A stretch of DNA of 64,000 nucleotides, taken from the NCBI GenBank assembly GCA_020086605.1, contig JACBWW010000007.1, positions 20,987,572-21,051,571 of the forward strand, read 5' to 3'. Positions 10,801-24,130 of the stretch are shown here, in pieces. This DNA comes from Lanius collurio. Its lineage: Eukaryota > Chordata > Aves > Passeriformes > Laniidae. The notes beneath the pieces were generated by a model that saw only the letters and a program-made list of their open reading frames with translations, was not told the origin of the DNA and made no database searches. A program made the translations under genes and the position numbers. Numbering within the stretch: position 1 is the first letter of the stretch; the number at the start of each line of letters is the position of its first letter.

Positions 10801-13284
10801 CTTCCATAGCTAAACCCCAACTTTCATGAATATGAAGGAAGTCCTTCATAAATAGGGTATGCTATATAACATTTCACATAGCCTATAAATAAGTTAGGTA
10901 TAAAGGTAAGGTAAATAAGGCAAATGTAAAGTAAATTGATATAACTGATTTGCTCTTTAGCTTTGCTGGACACTGAATGCAAAGTGAATTGAATTAATTG
11001 GAGTTAACTGGAGTGAATAAGCGTGACAACATTATTACTGGTGTTAAGCTGCAAGGCAGCCATAATAAATGTCTTGAGTTTCCACTCTCAGATCCGTTAT
11101 TTTCCTGACCATCAAAGATTAAATTTAAGAGGATTTTTTCCACTTCAATTATCTTTCTGTGGAGATTGTTTCAGGTCTTAAATAAGAGTATCATGTTATA
11201 CCTGCAAGCACTGTCACTTTATAGTGATAAGCATAACCTATCTCTTGACAAGATTATAGAATAATTTCCTAAGGGAATGATTGGAAGACCAAGTTCTTGA
11301 GGTATTTAAAACTAAAATATGCTGGACCAAATTCTGAAAAATACACTGACTGCTACGTGTAAATCTTAACTGACAAGAAAATAAGATACCTGCCCATAAA
11401 TTTATCAAATTACTGATATAATTGTAGTAACTCCTTTCTAATTGTACATCTGTTTTGGTTTTGTGGATAGGGCAAAATGCCCCAGAAGTATTATTTAAGT
11501 ATGCTCTTCTATATTTACAGTAACTCATTTGTGAAGAAATGGGATATTTATTTTAAAAGGTAGTGAAAAAATTTACATGTCCTCTGCATAACTGTTATAT
11601 ATTTATTGAAACTAAATGGGATATATGAAATACCTGTATTGCAGGCTTTGAAACATTTATTCTGTAATCAGATCAATCATAGGATGTACTGTGTGGAAAA
11701 GCATTACCTCCAGCCTTCAGCCACCAAAAATGTGAAGACAAGAACCTAATGCATGTTAAACAAGAGTAAGGATTGTTAAGGGGTGATTTGTTCCACATAA
11801 ATATTTGGATAGCTACTCTTATTCTTCTATGAATATGAGAATAGTGTCTATATCTGTAATTGATTATTTAAAAAAAACCTGATTTATAGAATATTGTTAT
11901 TGGCAGTTGAAGAATGCCTTTTCTAAATTAAATTTTACTACAGGGATTATTTAACCATGGTGAGAACCTCCTTTGCTATTTAGGTCTCCTGCAGTAGCTT
12001 AATATTTTATATTCATTTTGTATGAATGAGATGAAATACAGAAAGTAGCATATACAGCATAACAAAACAAAGACATCTCCTTTCTTGCCTGACATACTTG
12101 GAATTCTTCAGTGGAACCTTACATCCAATAAATTTATAATTAAATCATTACTCGTCCTCTGTATTATTTATTTTTCCCAGAGAGAATACGTTTATAGTTT
12201 TGTGCTTTTAGCAGTAGACAGCACTATGTATTTTCACAACATTTGGTTGATGTCTTTGAGGTGAGAGATATTTGAGCAGATATAGTCCCTTTCAATAATG
12301 ACTTCTGAGAAAAAGAATTCTTAAACAATTACTTTTTTTTTTCACAATTTTTTTCTAAAATTCATTTATTTTCTAGGATCATTTACTTTTGAAATGGTGC
12401 TTATTTTTCACAGGAAAGAAACCCAAACCCAACCTATTTTAGGGGGAAATATCAAGGACTAGAGGTTAAATTTCTGTCTTCAGCATTGTCATTGAGTGAT
12501 CATATACATTTGAAGTTCACCACAATCTGTAGAAATTTTCAGATCTTGTGTTTCAGTATGTGCATACGGATAGACATTTTTTCCCAGTCTATGGTGCAAT
12601 CTGTAATTGTTTATAACAGGTGTAACATATATGGTTATTATTTACTTATTTACTTATTTTTATTCATTTATTCTCTGGGAAACATGCAGTTTCCTCAGTT
12701 TCATGACCAGAGGCTGTATTTTTTTAACCACAAACAATCTATAATTTGGAAATTGAATAACATCAGACAAAGTCCCATGAATGGAATTTGTTTTATTTTT
12801 CATTTGAAGGTGTAGATCTTCTCTTGAAGCAATAGTCTGACTTTTTAAAAAAGTGCTGAAATTTTGTAGCTAACTTAAAATCTAGGAGAGATGTTTTTTG
12901 GTCTTGTTTATAGTTTGGCTTTGTGTTTTCCCTTTGAGAAAAACGTTGTTTTGAATGACAATATGTTTTAGATGGATAACATAGTTAGACTCTGCAAGTT
13001 CTGTTTCCAAACCCCAATATTTGCATTGTAAAATACTATATTGTATTGAACTAATTGTTGTCCTTGGATAAAAAGTAGTAACTTTAATAGTTGTTTCTTA
13101 CTTCAATGATACATTACTTTTGTGGCTTAATGAGGTTAAAATCTCCCCAACTTCACCTTACAAGGAAGCCATGATAGAGATATCATTTACTTCAGGCAAA
13201 CAACATAAATATTTCAGGTTTTTAAAACATACAATTAAGCATATCAGGTAGCATAGCCTGAAATAAAAATGTGCATAAAGGTGT
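7886..13284. other. Anonymous DNA, mostly AT-rich
   Basis: I see no gene, RNA or transposon that I can name. Notable inside are a C7A19 run at 9,506-9,531 and a GC-richer patch at about 9,930-10,200 whose origin I cannot assign. Open frames are at most 109 codons (12,486-12,815) and compositionally biased. Confidence 0.5.
9506..9531 (+). repeat. C7-A19 homopolymer junction
   Basis: Seven C residues are followed directly by 19 A residues. I see no retrotransposon body immediately upstream that would make this a poly-A tail. Confidence 0.85.
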
Positions 13285-13640
13285 TTCCTGTTTCCAGTCA
13301 GGACAAGGTTAATATTTGCAGTAGCTGGGACAAGATATGGGTAGGACACAGAGGTTTTTCTATACCATCACATATTATTGCTGGAGATGGGGGAAGGGTC
13401 TCTCTCTCTTCCAGGGAGAAAGGACTCTTTCCAACTGAGCAAGAGTGGTGGAAGTGGTGGTTGGCTAATGCTGGTCTCAGGTTGGAGAGAGCAGTGGGGT
13501 GGTGCTGGTCCCAGGGTGGAGGGAGCACTCAGGAGGGGAACGGGAAGGAAAGGCAGAGAGCAAGAGACACAGAGTTTAGAGTTTCAGTGGGAACACTAAA
13601 TTGGGGAGTACCATTCCTAAACCACAAGAAATAAAAGAGA
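13285..13640. mobile_element. Probable avian LTR fragment
   Basis: This is a GC- and G-rich island in AT-rich DNA. It contains GTAGCTGGGACAAGATATGG near 13,321, a short AGGACACAGAGGTT block, and CTTCCAGGGAGAAAGGACTC near 13,409, all of which resemble LTR sequence common in songbird genomes. AATAAA at about 13,630 may be a degenerate poly(A) signal. I cannot define either end, and the overlapping 121-codon frame (13,269-13,634) resembles no retroviral protein. The alternative is an unrelated GC-rich patch. Confidence 0.4.
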
Positions 13641-16600
13641 AACACATTAAAAGGCAACAAACTGAAAGTTGTCCAGTTCATAGAAAGATTTCCTTTAAAA
13701 TTATATTTTTCTTTAATTACTCATAATCTTTTTTTTCCTTTAGTTCATTTATGCAGAAAAAAAAATTGACTAAAACTGATTCTAATTGTGGATGTCCTGC
13801 AATCTTCAAAGAACCAAAAATTTAAAACAAATGCATGACTTCAAGGAATACAAAGTGAGAACCAAGGGTACTTATACTAGTAGCTTTCTTGCAAAGCTGT
13901 CATTGATTGATTGTCTTTCTGTATATCTCTTGGCAAAAATCAATGTTTTCCTTTAAGTAATGCAGTCTTTGGAGAAAGACAATACATGTTTTGAATATTT
14001 TAAGGCTCCACCTATCTGATGGGCATCACTACAAATGAAAACTTATTGTTAAATTCCTGATCTATGAGACAAAATTTGGGATTGTGAAAGTAAATGTAAT
14101 ATTAAATTACTGTTGCTATTAAATTTGTATTGAGTATTATACGTGTACTTGCCTATGTAAAGACATTTTTCACTGTTTTGAAAAGAACTAGGATGTGATT
14201 GGTCCACAAAGTTACTTTACTGTCTTGTGAAGCCCTGAAGTATTTCCTGCTCTGAAGAAGACTAAAGACCTCCCTGCCTTCACTGCTTTCCGATTCAGTT
14301 AGCTGTTTTATGGCCATTGTTTGTTTTCTTTGAGTTTTTGCATGGTATGTATTTTAATACGATATCCTTATGTAACATTGACAAAAATTCAAAGGGATAT
14401 CAATATATATGCCAAAATATGGTAGAGCAATGTGCATGCCAACTTTTCAGAAAAATGCAGTAGCTTGAGAACACAGATTAATAAGAGTAGCATGACCATT
14501 CCCGGCACATGATTAAAATTAAAAGCGATGGAGTTTAAGCAAATAAATAATTTTCAATCTGCTCCTTGGTTACTAAAAACACATTACCATGTTGTTTTAG
14601 CACTGGAAAAATATTTGTCCTAGAATTGCATATATACCTGACAGTCAACTAAAACTAAGGTGGGATGTTTTAAATATGTTTGTGCATTAGGGGTAGAAGA
14701 TTTGAATGATGAAAGTATGGCTAAGTACTGTTAAAGAAGTAGAAAAAAGAGTAAAGCTATAACTAGTTTTGTAATATCATAATGTGCAATTTTTTGACAT
14801 CAGATTTTATTTTTGGCACTTTATTTTTTTGTCCTATTATCTTGTTTCTGGAAATATGATACATTAAAATACCGCATGATTTTCACCATGAATATGATCA
14901 TAACTTGAAAATGGCCAGGCATGGTTTGAGCTAAAACTAAAAATTTGTTTTCCCTTCTAGAGAAGGACTCCTGATGGGTACATTTTGAGTAATAGATTTT
15001 CCTTATATGTGAATCCAATTATTAGAATTTCTCTTTAGACTAATTAGTATTTCAAGAATGTAATCAAAATATGAGTGACTCACTACAAAAATACAAACAA
15101 CCAAAATACAAAGAACCAGTTCTACCATGAATTATTACTAATACAAATTAGACCATCAACAAAGCTGCTGTTTTCCTTTGATGTTAAATTTTCATTCTTC
15201 CTACTTATTTTGACGCTGATTCACAGGCGTTCTATCTTCTTTTCTGGGAGGACTAAGGGGTTTTCTTCCTCAGTCTTCAATATTCTTGGGGCTGCTTTAA
15301 TGCATTTTAAGTTGAAATTTTTTTAAAGAACATGCTCTTCTTCCTCTGATTGGTTCACAGTAATAGTAATTTTAAAAAGCCTTATTTTTGAGTCTATTTT
15401 GTCATATGTGTACCTAAACTTTTTTCTTTTTTTTTTTTTTAACTGAAATATGTAGCTAAGCAGTTTACTTCATTTTAGGTCATTTATATTCTTTTAAGGC
15501 TTAGACTCCTAAAGTGTCTTGGAATTGCTCACAATTTTTCCAAAAATCACCATTATGGCTCAAGTTTCCTCTAACAGGAGACTTAAATTATCTTACGAAA
15601 TATATGTGCTTCACTTAACTTCAATGTAAGTTCAATTCTTTGATGGATAATGACAAAATTTGTCATTTATCAAGTGTCATGATTTAATACACCTTTTAGA
15701 GCAGTAAGAAAGCTTTTGACTTTACAAATTCATGAAATAATTAATTTTCTTATTAAATAAAAAATCCCTGAGAAGCGATTAGATTACATTACATTAAGTG
15801 GCATTTACATGCATAATGTTGACATGCAATTATATTTCAGGTTAGGGTTTTTTTTTTTTTGTTTAGAGTGTTCAGGAATATTCAAAAGAGAGTAGCTATC
15901 AATTATCACTGTCTATAGGACTGTGTAAATGCAGCCAAACAAACTATAGGGATACAAAATTTCTGCATTCCAAGAAGTCACTTTGTGTAAAAGTTGACTT
16001 AATATATTTTCCCAGGAAGATGCATTAAGAGCTGTAAAATTTATGCGGGCAGTCAATATTTAACTCTTTCAATTAAATAGTACGATGGAAACCACCGAAA
16101 ATTAGAAGTGCCTGGAATAAAATTTATTCTTATACTGACTTAAAATCAAAAAAGAATGACTATATCCTTTCATATATGACTATATGCTTTCATTTTTAGT
16201 AGCAGTCATTTCAGAGCGTAGGGCTAAGCATCACTTTTCCAGCAAGGAATGCTGCTGAATCATTAAAAGGTATTTAGAGATTATATGGAGTTTAAATTAT
16301 TGAAATCTCATGAACAGGTTCAGTTTGAGTCTAGGTTTACAACCTCATTAACAAATATTGATAGTCATCAGAATGGATTAAAAATTATTCTATTCATTTG
16401 TATAGACAAGTGAGAAAACATTCCACTTCTTCCCTCTTTTATATTTATCTGGTTAATCTCTTCCTTCTTCACACATTGGAATTCCCTTGTCCTTTAGGGA
16501 TGGATGTAGATGTGTCTGTTCACTTTCCCTCACACAGACATCTAAAACTCTCTGAAACGCTGTAGTGAAGCACCCTTGCAGAAATTTACACACTTACACA

Positions 16601-16879
16601 AGACATGCACCAAAATCTGGCCCCTTTGGAGAGGTAATTTAACATGGAGTACAAAAAGACATTGTAAGTGACAACATGAGTTTGCACAAGGACAGTGAGG
16701 CTGAGCCCATTTATCCATGACAGTGCTGTGCTTTATCTGTAGCCAGCTGAATTTTCCTATTGCTCATCTTACATCAAATGAAAGTAGAAGGCAGTCTCAA
16801 AGATAAAAATACCTATATTTTATATGTCTGCATGTAAGCTAGACATTGAATAAATGGAAATATATTTATCTCACCCTCT
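13641..16879. other. Anonymous AT-rich DNA
   Basis: I see no recognisable gene or element. Poly-T runs occur near 15,420-15,440 and 15,850-15,860. Confidence 0.55.
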
Positions 16880-17770
16880 AGCAGCTACCTGGGTATGATT
16901 AGCTGAATGGTAACCAGTGGCACAGGGTCTAGTCGGACGCCTCTCACTAGCAGTATCCTCTAACTTTCAATATTGGGCCCAGTGCTGTTTAATTTATTCA
17001 TCAGTGACTTGAATGAGAGGGCAGATGCCTCCTCAGCAAGTTCAATGACAACACAAGCTGTGAGGAGTGACCAATACCCCAGAGTGCTGTGCAGCCCTTC
17101 TGAAGGACCTTGACAGGGTGGAGAGATGGGCAGAGAAGAACTGCCTGAAATACAGCAAAGGCAAATGCAGGGTCCTACACCTGGGGAAGAACAACCCTCT
17201 GCACCAGCACAGGTTGGGGGCTGACCTGGAAAGCAGCTCCGTGGAGAAGGACCTGGAGGTCCTGGGGGACAACAAAGTGTCCATGAATCAGCAGTGTGTT
17301 CCAGTGATCAAGTGAGCTGATGATGTCCTGGGGTGTTTTAGGAAGAGCATTGCCAGCAGTGAGGTGATCCTGCCCCTTTGCTCAGCCCCTCTGCTCAGCC
17401 CCTCTGGTGAGGCCATACCTGGAGTGCTATGTCCAGTTCTGGACTCTGGGACAAGAGAGAAGTGGAGCTCCTGGAGCAGGTCCAGTGGAGGGCAACAAAG
17501 ATCATTGAGGGACAGGAGTATCTCTGTCATGAGGAAAGGCTTGGAGAGCTGGGCCTCTTCAATCTCAACAACAGACAACTGAGAGAGGACCTGAACAATT
17601 ATGTATCTGAAGTGAGGTTGTCGAGAGCTAAGAGCCAGGCTCTGCTCAGTGATGCCAAGCAATAGGACAAGAGGCAATGGGCAGAAACTGATGCATTAGA
17701 AGCTCCACCTGGATATGAGGAAAAACTTCTTTACTGAGCATGTGAACATGCTGTGAAACAGATTGTAAAA
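16880..17770 (+). mobile_element. CR1 LINE, end of ORF2 and 3' UTR
   Basis: At about 16,972-17,017 the plus strand encodes ILGPVLFNLFISDLNE, the conserved non-LTR RT segment between motifs B and C. The following catalytic block, normally F-A-D-D, reads FNDN in the matching frame, with frame breaks nearby. From 17,067 an open stretch encodes DLDRVERWAEKNCLKYSKGK and then a CRVLHLG block, the usual CR1 sequence after the RT active site. Next come CTCAGCCCCTCTGGTGAGGC near 17,393 and GAGGAAAGGCTTGGAGAGCT near 17,531. The 3'-UTR block GACAAGAGGCAATGGGCAG starts near 17,667. The copy stops near 17,770 without the usual 3' tail. It is truncated at both ends and dead through frameshifts, stops and the altered active site. 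Confidence 0.9.
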
Positions 17771-20700
17771 AAAATCTCTTCACAAGGCTCACTACCAAAT
17801 GTCTAGAGTCTGTAGGCATAAAGAGGTATGCCTTGAGAGGGTTATCTTTTTCCCTTTATAAAACTGTTCTTCAAGACAGATATGTTGAAAGATTCAGTTT
17901 CTGGGTATGCTTTGATCTGTCTTGCATTTTGTGGGGCAGCAAAGAAAGTCCAAAATATAAAATTACATGAGAAGAATCCTCACATAGAATTTTTTGCACT
18001 GAACACTTCTTTTTTTCTTGAGAAAATATAAATTCATGACAGATAGATAATTAAAAAATCATTGCATTTTTGTAAAAGTTATAAAATATTTTATTATTGT
18101 TTATTAGTTTACTATGTGTTATGTAATAGTTAAAATATTTCAGATAGAGTGAAGGAAAGCACTTTGAGATTGTTGGAATATGACAAGAATGGACATGAAG
18201 AATTGTCTTCAGGTATATGTAATTGTCTCCAGGTATTATAAGCAATCACAGCCTTTCAGAAATGGATCAGATTTCATCTCAGAACTATTTATCTGCCCTC
18301 ATACTCTGTCATATAGGAAGGCTGTTCCACAATATTAGTACTTTGACAGCTGGAAAATATCAGTTTCTCTCTCAGCTATGTTCATGATCACTGTAAAGCC
18401 AACTGGCAACTGTTGTTATTTTAATTTTTCTTCCCTTCTTTCTTTGTAATACCAGTTTGACACAATATATTTTGGTGTTTCATCCTAACATACTTTTTCA
18501 TATTGAAATCTCAGTGATGCAATACTAATCAACCTATTCAGGGTTTTCTACTTTCTCTTTAATTATTACTGACTTTTTTTTTTTTTTTTTTTGGTTTATA
18601 AATTATTTTTTTCTTATTAATCTTTACATATTGTATTTTTACATATTGTACATATTGACCTTGTACATTTTGTTACTCAGTTTAGTCATTTTATTACTAC
18701 CATTCTTAGAGTCATCAATTTTGGGTAACATTTAGATCTTCCAAAGTAACAATGACTGCTAGTTTTGTATCATATCCACCTGATTCATCAGCATTTAATT
18801 AAGAAATGCATCTTTGAGGCATATGACTTTTTTCTTTTTCTCCCTCTTCCTCTCAGTACAATTTTCAGTTGTTTTCCCATGTATTAGCTGTGAAATAACA
18901 GTAGTTTTCTACTCTTGCCCCTCCACTCTTGTTCCTATGAGACGATAATTTTGACCTAGACAAATTCTAATCATTTTGTTGAGGCAGAAATCAGTAAATC
19001 ATATTTCCACTGAAAGTTAATGTTTCTGACTTGCATCTGAAAGTGAAGAGCAAAATGTTTCAGTTTGTTTGCAAGGAACAGTTAAAAACTTCTAGTTATA
19101 GAAAATCTATTTAGTTCACCGTCTAATAGCTGTTTGAGTAAGATTTGCTGAATTGTTCTGTCTCCATCAGATAGGATTCACTTGCCTATAAATAGCTATT
19201 TAGTACTGTTTTCCAAATATAGTACTGTTTTCCACTCAAACTTACAAAGTGTCTGAAATACAGAAAAAAGTGGTTAATGAGTATCTAAATATATAATTCT
19301 TAAATTTATAGCCATTTTTCATTTTATTTAATGGTCACTAGTGAAAAGAATGAATACAGTATTAACCAAAACTATATATGGCATTTTGCCATCACAATCA
19401 GAGAAGAAATATCTGTCTACAATTCTCAAAAATGTAGGTGTTAATTTTAATAGTTCATCTGAATTATTGTCTTGTAAACATTCCCAAGAAGAGAGATGTG
19501 AGATAATTTAGAATCGACGTTAACATCTGACCGCCTAAAAGTAATGAAAAATTTCTTTAAAGCTTGTTTGTATCCAATGATACCTTGGCACCAAGGTCTG
19601 GAACAAGATTTGTACTTCAGCATATCTTTTCAAATCCCTACATTTCAAAAAAAAAAATTTACTTACTTTACTTTTCAAGCATATTTTTTTGTTTATACCT
19701 TGACTGAAGACCTTCAAAGACCTACTGATAAAAATAGCACTTCAGGAGTTGAAGGAACACCACTGCCCCACACCCACCATCAGAGAAATTATTTTTATCT
19801 TAGTAATCAGATGTCAGTTTACCATTTATAGAGATCTTCCCGAACAAATTCTTCACTGTTCTGCGAAACTTTACAACTCACAGCATGGTCTAAGCTGCTC
19901 TATTGAGGACTGTAGAGATACATTCCAGAGAGAAACAGGAAAAATATTTATGGCCGCATCAAAACTACTCTTTCTTTGGGAAAGTGTTTGAAATTTTTGA
20001 CACTAAAATATCAGGGCGGGTGGTCTGGATAGGAGCATCAGAGATGCTGCAAAAATACATTCCTCTTGAAGATGTCAGGTGCAACAAAGATACTGTGAAT
20101 TATCTGGAAAACAAATCTGTAGCACTATGAGACAAAAACAGCATTCATCAATTCATTTTTCAGTGTCAACTTCTGTATATCTCAGAAATTATGGCGTTAT
20201 TTTTCATTGTTCCTTCACAGATGATAATAGCATAATAAATTCAGCCACTGATGCTAAATACTTACACAATAGAATTTGCCAAAATCCTGAATTAGCTTAG
20301 CTAACATCTATTAAATTTCAGGTGTAAAATAAATTTCTTAAAATATAAATAAATCTAACTATGGATATGGTTGGAATAATTCTATATTATATATGCTTGC
20401 TTAGTCAGACAAATGTTTCTACTTAAAATTGAACCATAGTCACACAATACTACTCACAGTCTTGTTTAAGATGCTCAGTGATAAATAAGATGCTTAAGTT
20501 TCATTCACTACTATTTTTCTCCTGCTTGAGCTCTGTTCGTTGTTTGCTTTTAAAACTCTTTGAAGTAGGTGATAATCATGCATTCTGTGCCAAAAAATAA
20601 AGCTGCATATCTTGTAATACAAGACAATTTTGCTTGCAATGTGTATATTGTGTCCCCTACTGAACTATAACAATCTTTATAGATGAAATAAATGTGTGAG

Positions 20701-21602
20701 AAGATATTTTTTTTCTCTATGGTTATGTCACAATGAACTAGTAATTTCATTTGGATTACAACTTCATCTCTCAATAGTCTCTCAATAGTGTTTCCTTTAC
20801 ATCAGTAATAAGGTGCAGTGTAATAAATTAATACAATTTTTATGCAATACCCTTAGCTGTGCCCAGTATACAGTATTTTACATAATAAATCATTGATCAG
20901 ATCCTAAGTTACTTAACTAACAATCAGCTACAGCAACTGCTGGCAAAATGATCACGTGAAGGCGTTGGTACCTCTAGTGACAGCCGTGGGTGGTTCCACC
21001 ACAGCTGCTGAGAAGTAACTGACCTCTGATTAGATGAGACATCTAAAGATAAGATACCTTATTCCTCCCCAGCACCAACTGTCACATTTTCACCCTGCCT
21101 TTTGTCAGGCATTCAGGAAAAAGAATTCAGGTTTTGGCAGTGCCTGATGGATAAACAAAAATGGCAACTTTTTCCAACTCCTGACTTCTACCAGAGCACT
21201 GCACTCATAGAAACTGTAAAATGTGTTCTGATAACTAGCATGTTCATCTTGAATATTCCTGTTATAATAATAACTAAAATTATGCCCCTGAGAATGTGGC
21301 AAAAGATATTAGAGTGACTAACAGAGATTAAGATTTCACTGCATAGGCATATAAATCAAACTGAAACATGACAAATGCGACTATGAAAGCATTCAGAATT
21401 CACAGTAAAGAGTAACTGCAAGATGGAAATATATAGCAAAGCAATTAAATTCCAAGGCAAGCACAAGAGACTCTCAATTAATAGTTAAACCCCTATAATA
21501 ATAACTACAAATTTGGCCTGGTACACTTCATCTGTAACTATGAATACCTCAAGACCCTCACACTGTTGAGGTACCACAACATCACAGGGCACCAAAAAGA
21601 AC
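17771..21602. other. Anonymous AT-rich DNA
   Basis: No gene or transposon is recognised. There is a T19 run at 18,574-18,592. The patch at about 20,935-21,110 is a little richer in GC than its surroundings but resembles nothing I know. Several overlapping frames at 19,544-20,300 are under 100 codons and without familiar motifs. Confidence 0.5.
18574..18592 (+). repeat. Poly-T run (T19)
   Basis: Nineteen consecutive T residues, followed by GG. No retrotransposon body is visible to the right that would make this a reverse-strand poly-A tail. Confidence 0.9.
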
Positions 21603-21705
21603 TGTTGAGGTTTAACCCTGGCTGGCAGCTCAGCTCCACACAGCAACTTGCTCACTTCCCTGTAGTAGGATGGGAAGAGAAGGTTTTGGATGAAATTTGG
21701 AGGTT
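21603..21705. mobile_element. Terminal fragment of an avian LTR
   Basis: The sequence starts TGTTGAGGTTTAACCCTGGC and continues with CTGGCAGCTCAGC, a CACACAGCAACTTGCTCACT block and GGATGGGAAGAGAAG. This is the terminus of a widespread avian LTR (the usual form is a TGTTRTGGTTTAACCCCAGC start). A second copy of the same terminus lies at 47,567-47,690. Only about 100 bases are recognisable here. Confidence 0.7.
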
Positions 21706-22113
21706 TAAAAAGCTTTCCAAATCCTATGCACCATCAGTGTACATTTCCACTGGGAAATGACAATACAAAATCAAGTATCCAGATTTAAAGAAACAGCTGT
21801 AAATCAGCTGTAGAGGTAACCTCAGTTAAAAGCTTCCACATTAGAAAACCTAACTCTGTTCCCAGAACCCTGTTAGAATTAATCAAAAGTGTCTGACTGA
21901 AACTTTACTGAAAGGAAAATTTGCATAGACACACAAAGCATGAAAAGTGTCAGCCCAAACAAATGTTTTTTTGAATACTAGACACATATATTTGTGATTA
22001 AAATATAATATTATTAAAGTCTTTTTGCTTTGTATAAATTTCTGTGAGTGCCTTCTATTAGGTGCGATTGAGCACACTGAATAGAAAACTACTAAAACAA
22101 AAATGTTGAATGT

Positions 22114-22140
22114 ATTTTATTTTATTATTTTATTTTATTA
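22114..22140 (+). repeat. (TTTTA)n simple repeat
   Basis: A short run of imperfect TTTTA/TTTA units. Confidence 0.8.
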
Positions 22141-22724
22141 CTGTATAAAGATAACAGCACTGTCTTCAGTGATCAACTATATAGAAATGATACTGACAAA
22201 TGTGGAGTATCTGCCACCAACACTGAAAAATAATAAATTAACAGGAGCATTTAGTGCTATTTTAGTTGAGTATTCTTGATTAGTCATGAGATTCTTTTTA
22301 CTGTGAAAATTTTGTTTTTATTCAAAATTCCTTTTTCTTTCCCTGCAAGAAGCAACTTATGCAGTCCTGATCATTATCTACTGAAAGAAATTATGTTTTT
22401 CCTCAGCTAGTAAAAGTCTAATTATTTCTTGTCTCCTGCTCCTTCTTTAGCCTTTCTCAGAAACTAATTTTATAGAAAATCTGCCAAATGTCATACTGCC
22501 TTAGAAAGCATTCATTGTTATTTACATTGTACAGTGTGTTTGCTTGTTAGCTACTGGACTGTGTGGGTTTTTTGAGCTCTAGCTATAAAACATTTCTACA
22601 AGAACTTTTCCCACAAAATCACTAAGTAAATTTTTATTTGACAAGACAGCCTAAACACTGACTGCTAACAATTATCTTCCCAATGCAATTAAAGTTTGTA
22701 TCATTAAAATTTGGGTCTTAGATT

Positions 22725-22812
22725 TAGAATATAAATCTAATAACTACTGAAAAAGCTACAAGAAATATTAGAATATAAATCTAATAACTACTGAAAAAGC
22801 TTCAAGAAATAT
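22725..22812 (+). repeat. 44-bp tandem duplication
   Basis: Two head-to-tail copies of a 44-base unit, 22,725-22,768 and 22,769-22,812. Each starts TAGAATATAAATCTAATAAC and ends CAAGAAATAT. They differ at one base (GCTACAAG against GCTTCAAG), which points to a fairly recent duplication. Neither copy looks like part of a known transposon. Confidence 0.95.
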
Positions 22813-23504
22813 TACTTTTTTTCTGGGATAATGTGATAGCCAAACTGAGTAAATAATTTTCTTAGTGAAAAAAGTGTCTCAAGAGGCTTCAGTAATTGTA
22901 TTTTTCTGTATAGTTCAACTGATAATATGATCTTTTCTCAATTTTGTATTTAAAGGGCATCTACAGATGCATCTAGGATGACTTGGACTGACTTTTTACC
23001 TCCCCTCACTTGATTGACCTTAATTTCTACTGTTAACAGCTATGTTTAGGAAGTCATAACGACATGTGGTTATGTAATAGAAAATGAGATATCTAGATAT
23101 GTGGTAAATATGAAAAATACCCTACTTTCTGTGCAATGTACCCATTGGAAACAACATATGTACACTCCCTAGAAAAATTTCCAGTCAGAATTGTGTGTGA
23201 TTGTTCCTAGAGCACAGAAACTTCCCTTTAGAAGACTGTTCCCAGCTACATATAAAATTGTATCAATATTTAATTATTCAGGATGTGATTTTCCATGCAT
23301 GATATCTCCTCAGGTTTAATTTAGTGAAGAGCAGAGAAAAGTGGTGGAACTACTTCTTGGAACTACTTCCAAGAATAGAATAAGCAAACAAATTAGGTAC
23401 AAGCAGAATACACCAAACGAATCTAGCTCTTACCATGACTTAGAAGAGGGGCAGGAAATTTTGTGGAGATACCTTACAAGAATCATCACTTACTCTGCTG
23501 ATGA

Positions 23505-23725
23505 CCTCTCCCTTCAGGTATTTCTATACACAGATGCGATGCCCTATGAATCTTGTCTTCTCCAGGTTAAACAGTCTCAGCTGCTTCAGTCTCTTTACAG
23601 GAGTGATGCTCCAGTCCTTTTATCATCTCAGTGACCATTTATCAGAATCTCACCTCTAGCTGCATCTCCCTCTTGTACTGAGAAGCCCAGAACTGTAACT
23701 TTTGCCGTTTCTCACATGGTCATCT
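23505..23725 (-). mobile_element. CR1 LINE 3'-coding fragment
   Basis: The plus strand reads CCTTCAGGTATTTCTATACA, then CTTCTCCAGGTTAAACAGTC and TCAGCTGCTTCAGTCTCTTT, then CCTCTTGTACTGAGAAGCCC and AGAACTGTAAC. These are the standard CR1 ORF2 C-terminal and 3' blocks in reverse orientation and in the right order. The 97-codon plus-strand frame at 23,341-23,634 overlaps it antisense and is a by-product. Confidence 0.8.
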
Positions 23726-24114
23726 GTCACATCCAGCAATTTCTCAGGTCATGTCCAACAGTTTTGCACATCAGCTTAAACTCTGGCAAGGGTTATAATC
23801 CTCTGCCTGTAGTTCTACCACATCTGGTATCATTTCAGTACTACAGTGTATCCAAAACACCTCTATGAGACTAACAATTTATCTTCTAGATGAGTCTCTA
23901 CTGATCAACAGATTTCCTCAATCAGCTGAACTGCTGTCCAGATTCCATGAACAATTTAACTTGGTGATTTAATTCACTTGCCTAATCAGAGGCATATAGT
24001 ATCCTGTGAGATTCCCTAGTATATTCACAGCATCTGTGTTATCTGGCAAATTCAACAGAGAAGTAAGGTGTGACAGAACACCTAAGCCATTCTTGAACAG
24101 CACCAGCAAGCCAG

Positions 24115-24130
24115 AAAAAAAAAAAAAAAA
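24115..24130 (+). repeat. Poly-A run (A16)
   Basis: Sixteen consecutive A residues, followed by GGCATC. No plus-strand retrotransposon body is identified upstream. Confidence 0.85.

Larger units (their letters stand above)
21706..23504. other. Anonymous AT-rich DNA
   Basis: Apart from a (TTTTA)n stretch at about 22,114-22,140 and the 44-bp tandem duplication at 22,725-22,812, I see nothing recognisable. Confidence 0.55.

Noticed and set aside
13269..13634. A 121-codon plus-strand frame rich in Gly, Ser, Trp and Arg.
   Set aside because: It coincides with a G-rich block that looks like an LTR fragment, and several overlapping frames on both strands arise from the same composition.
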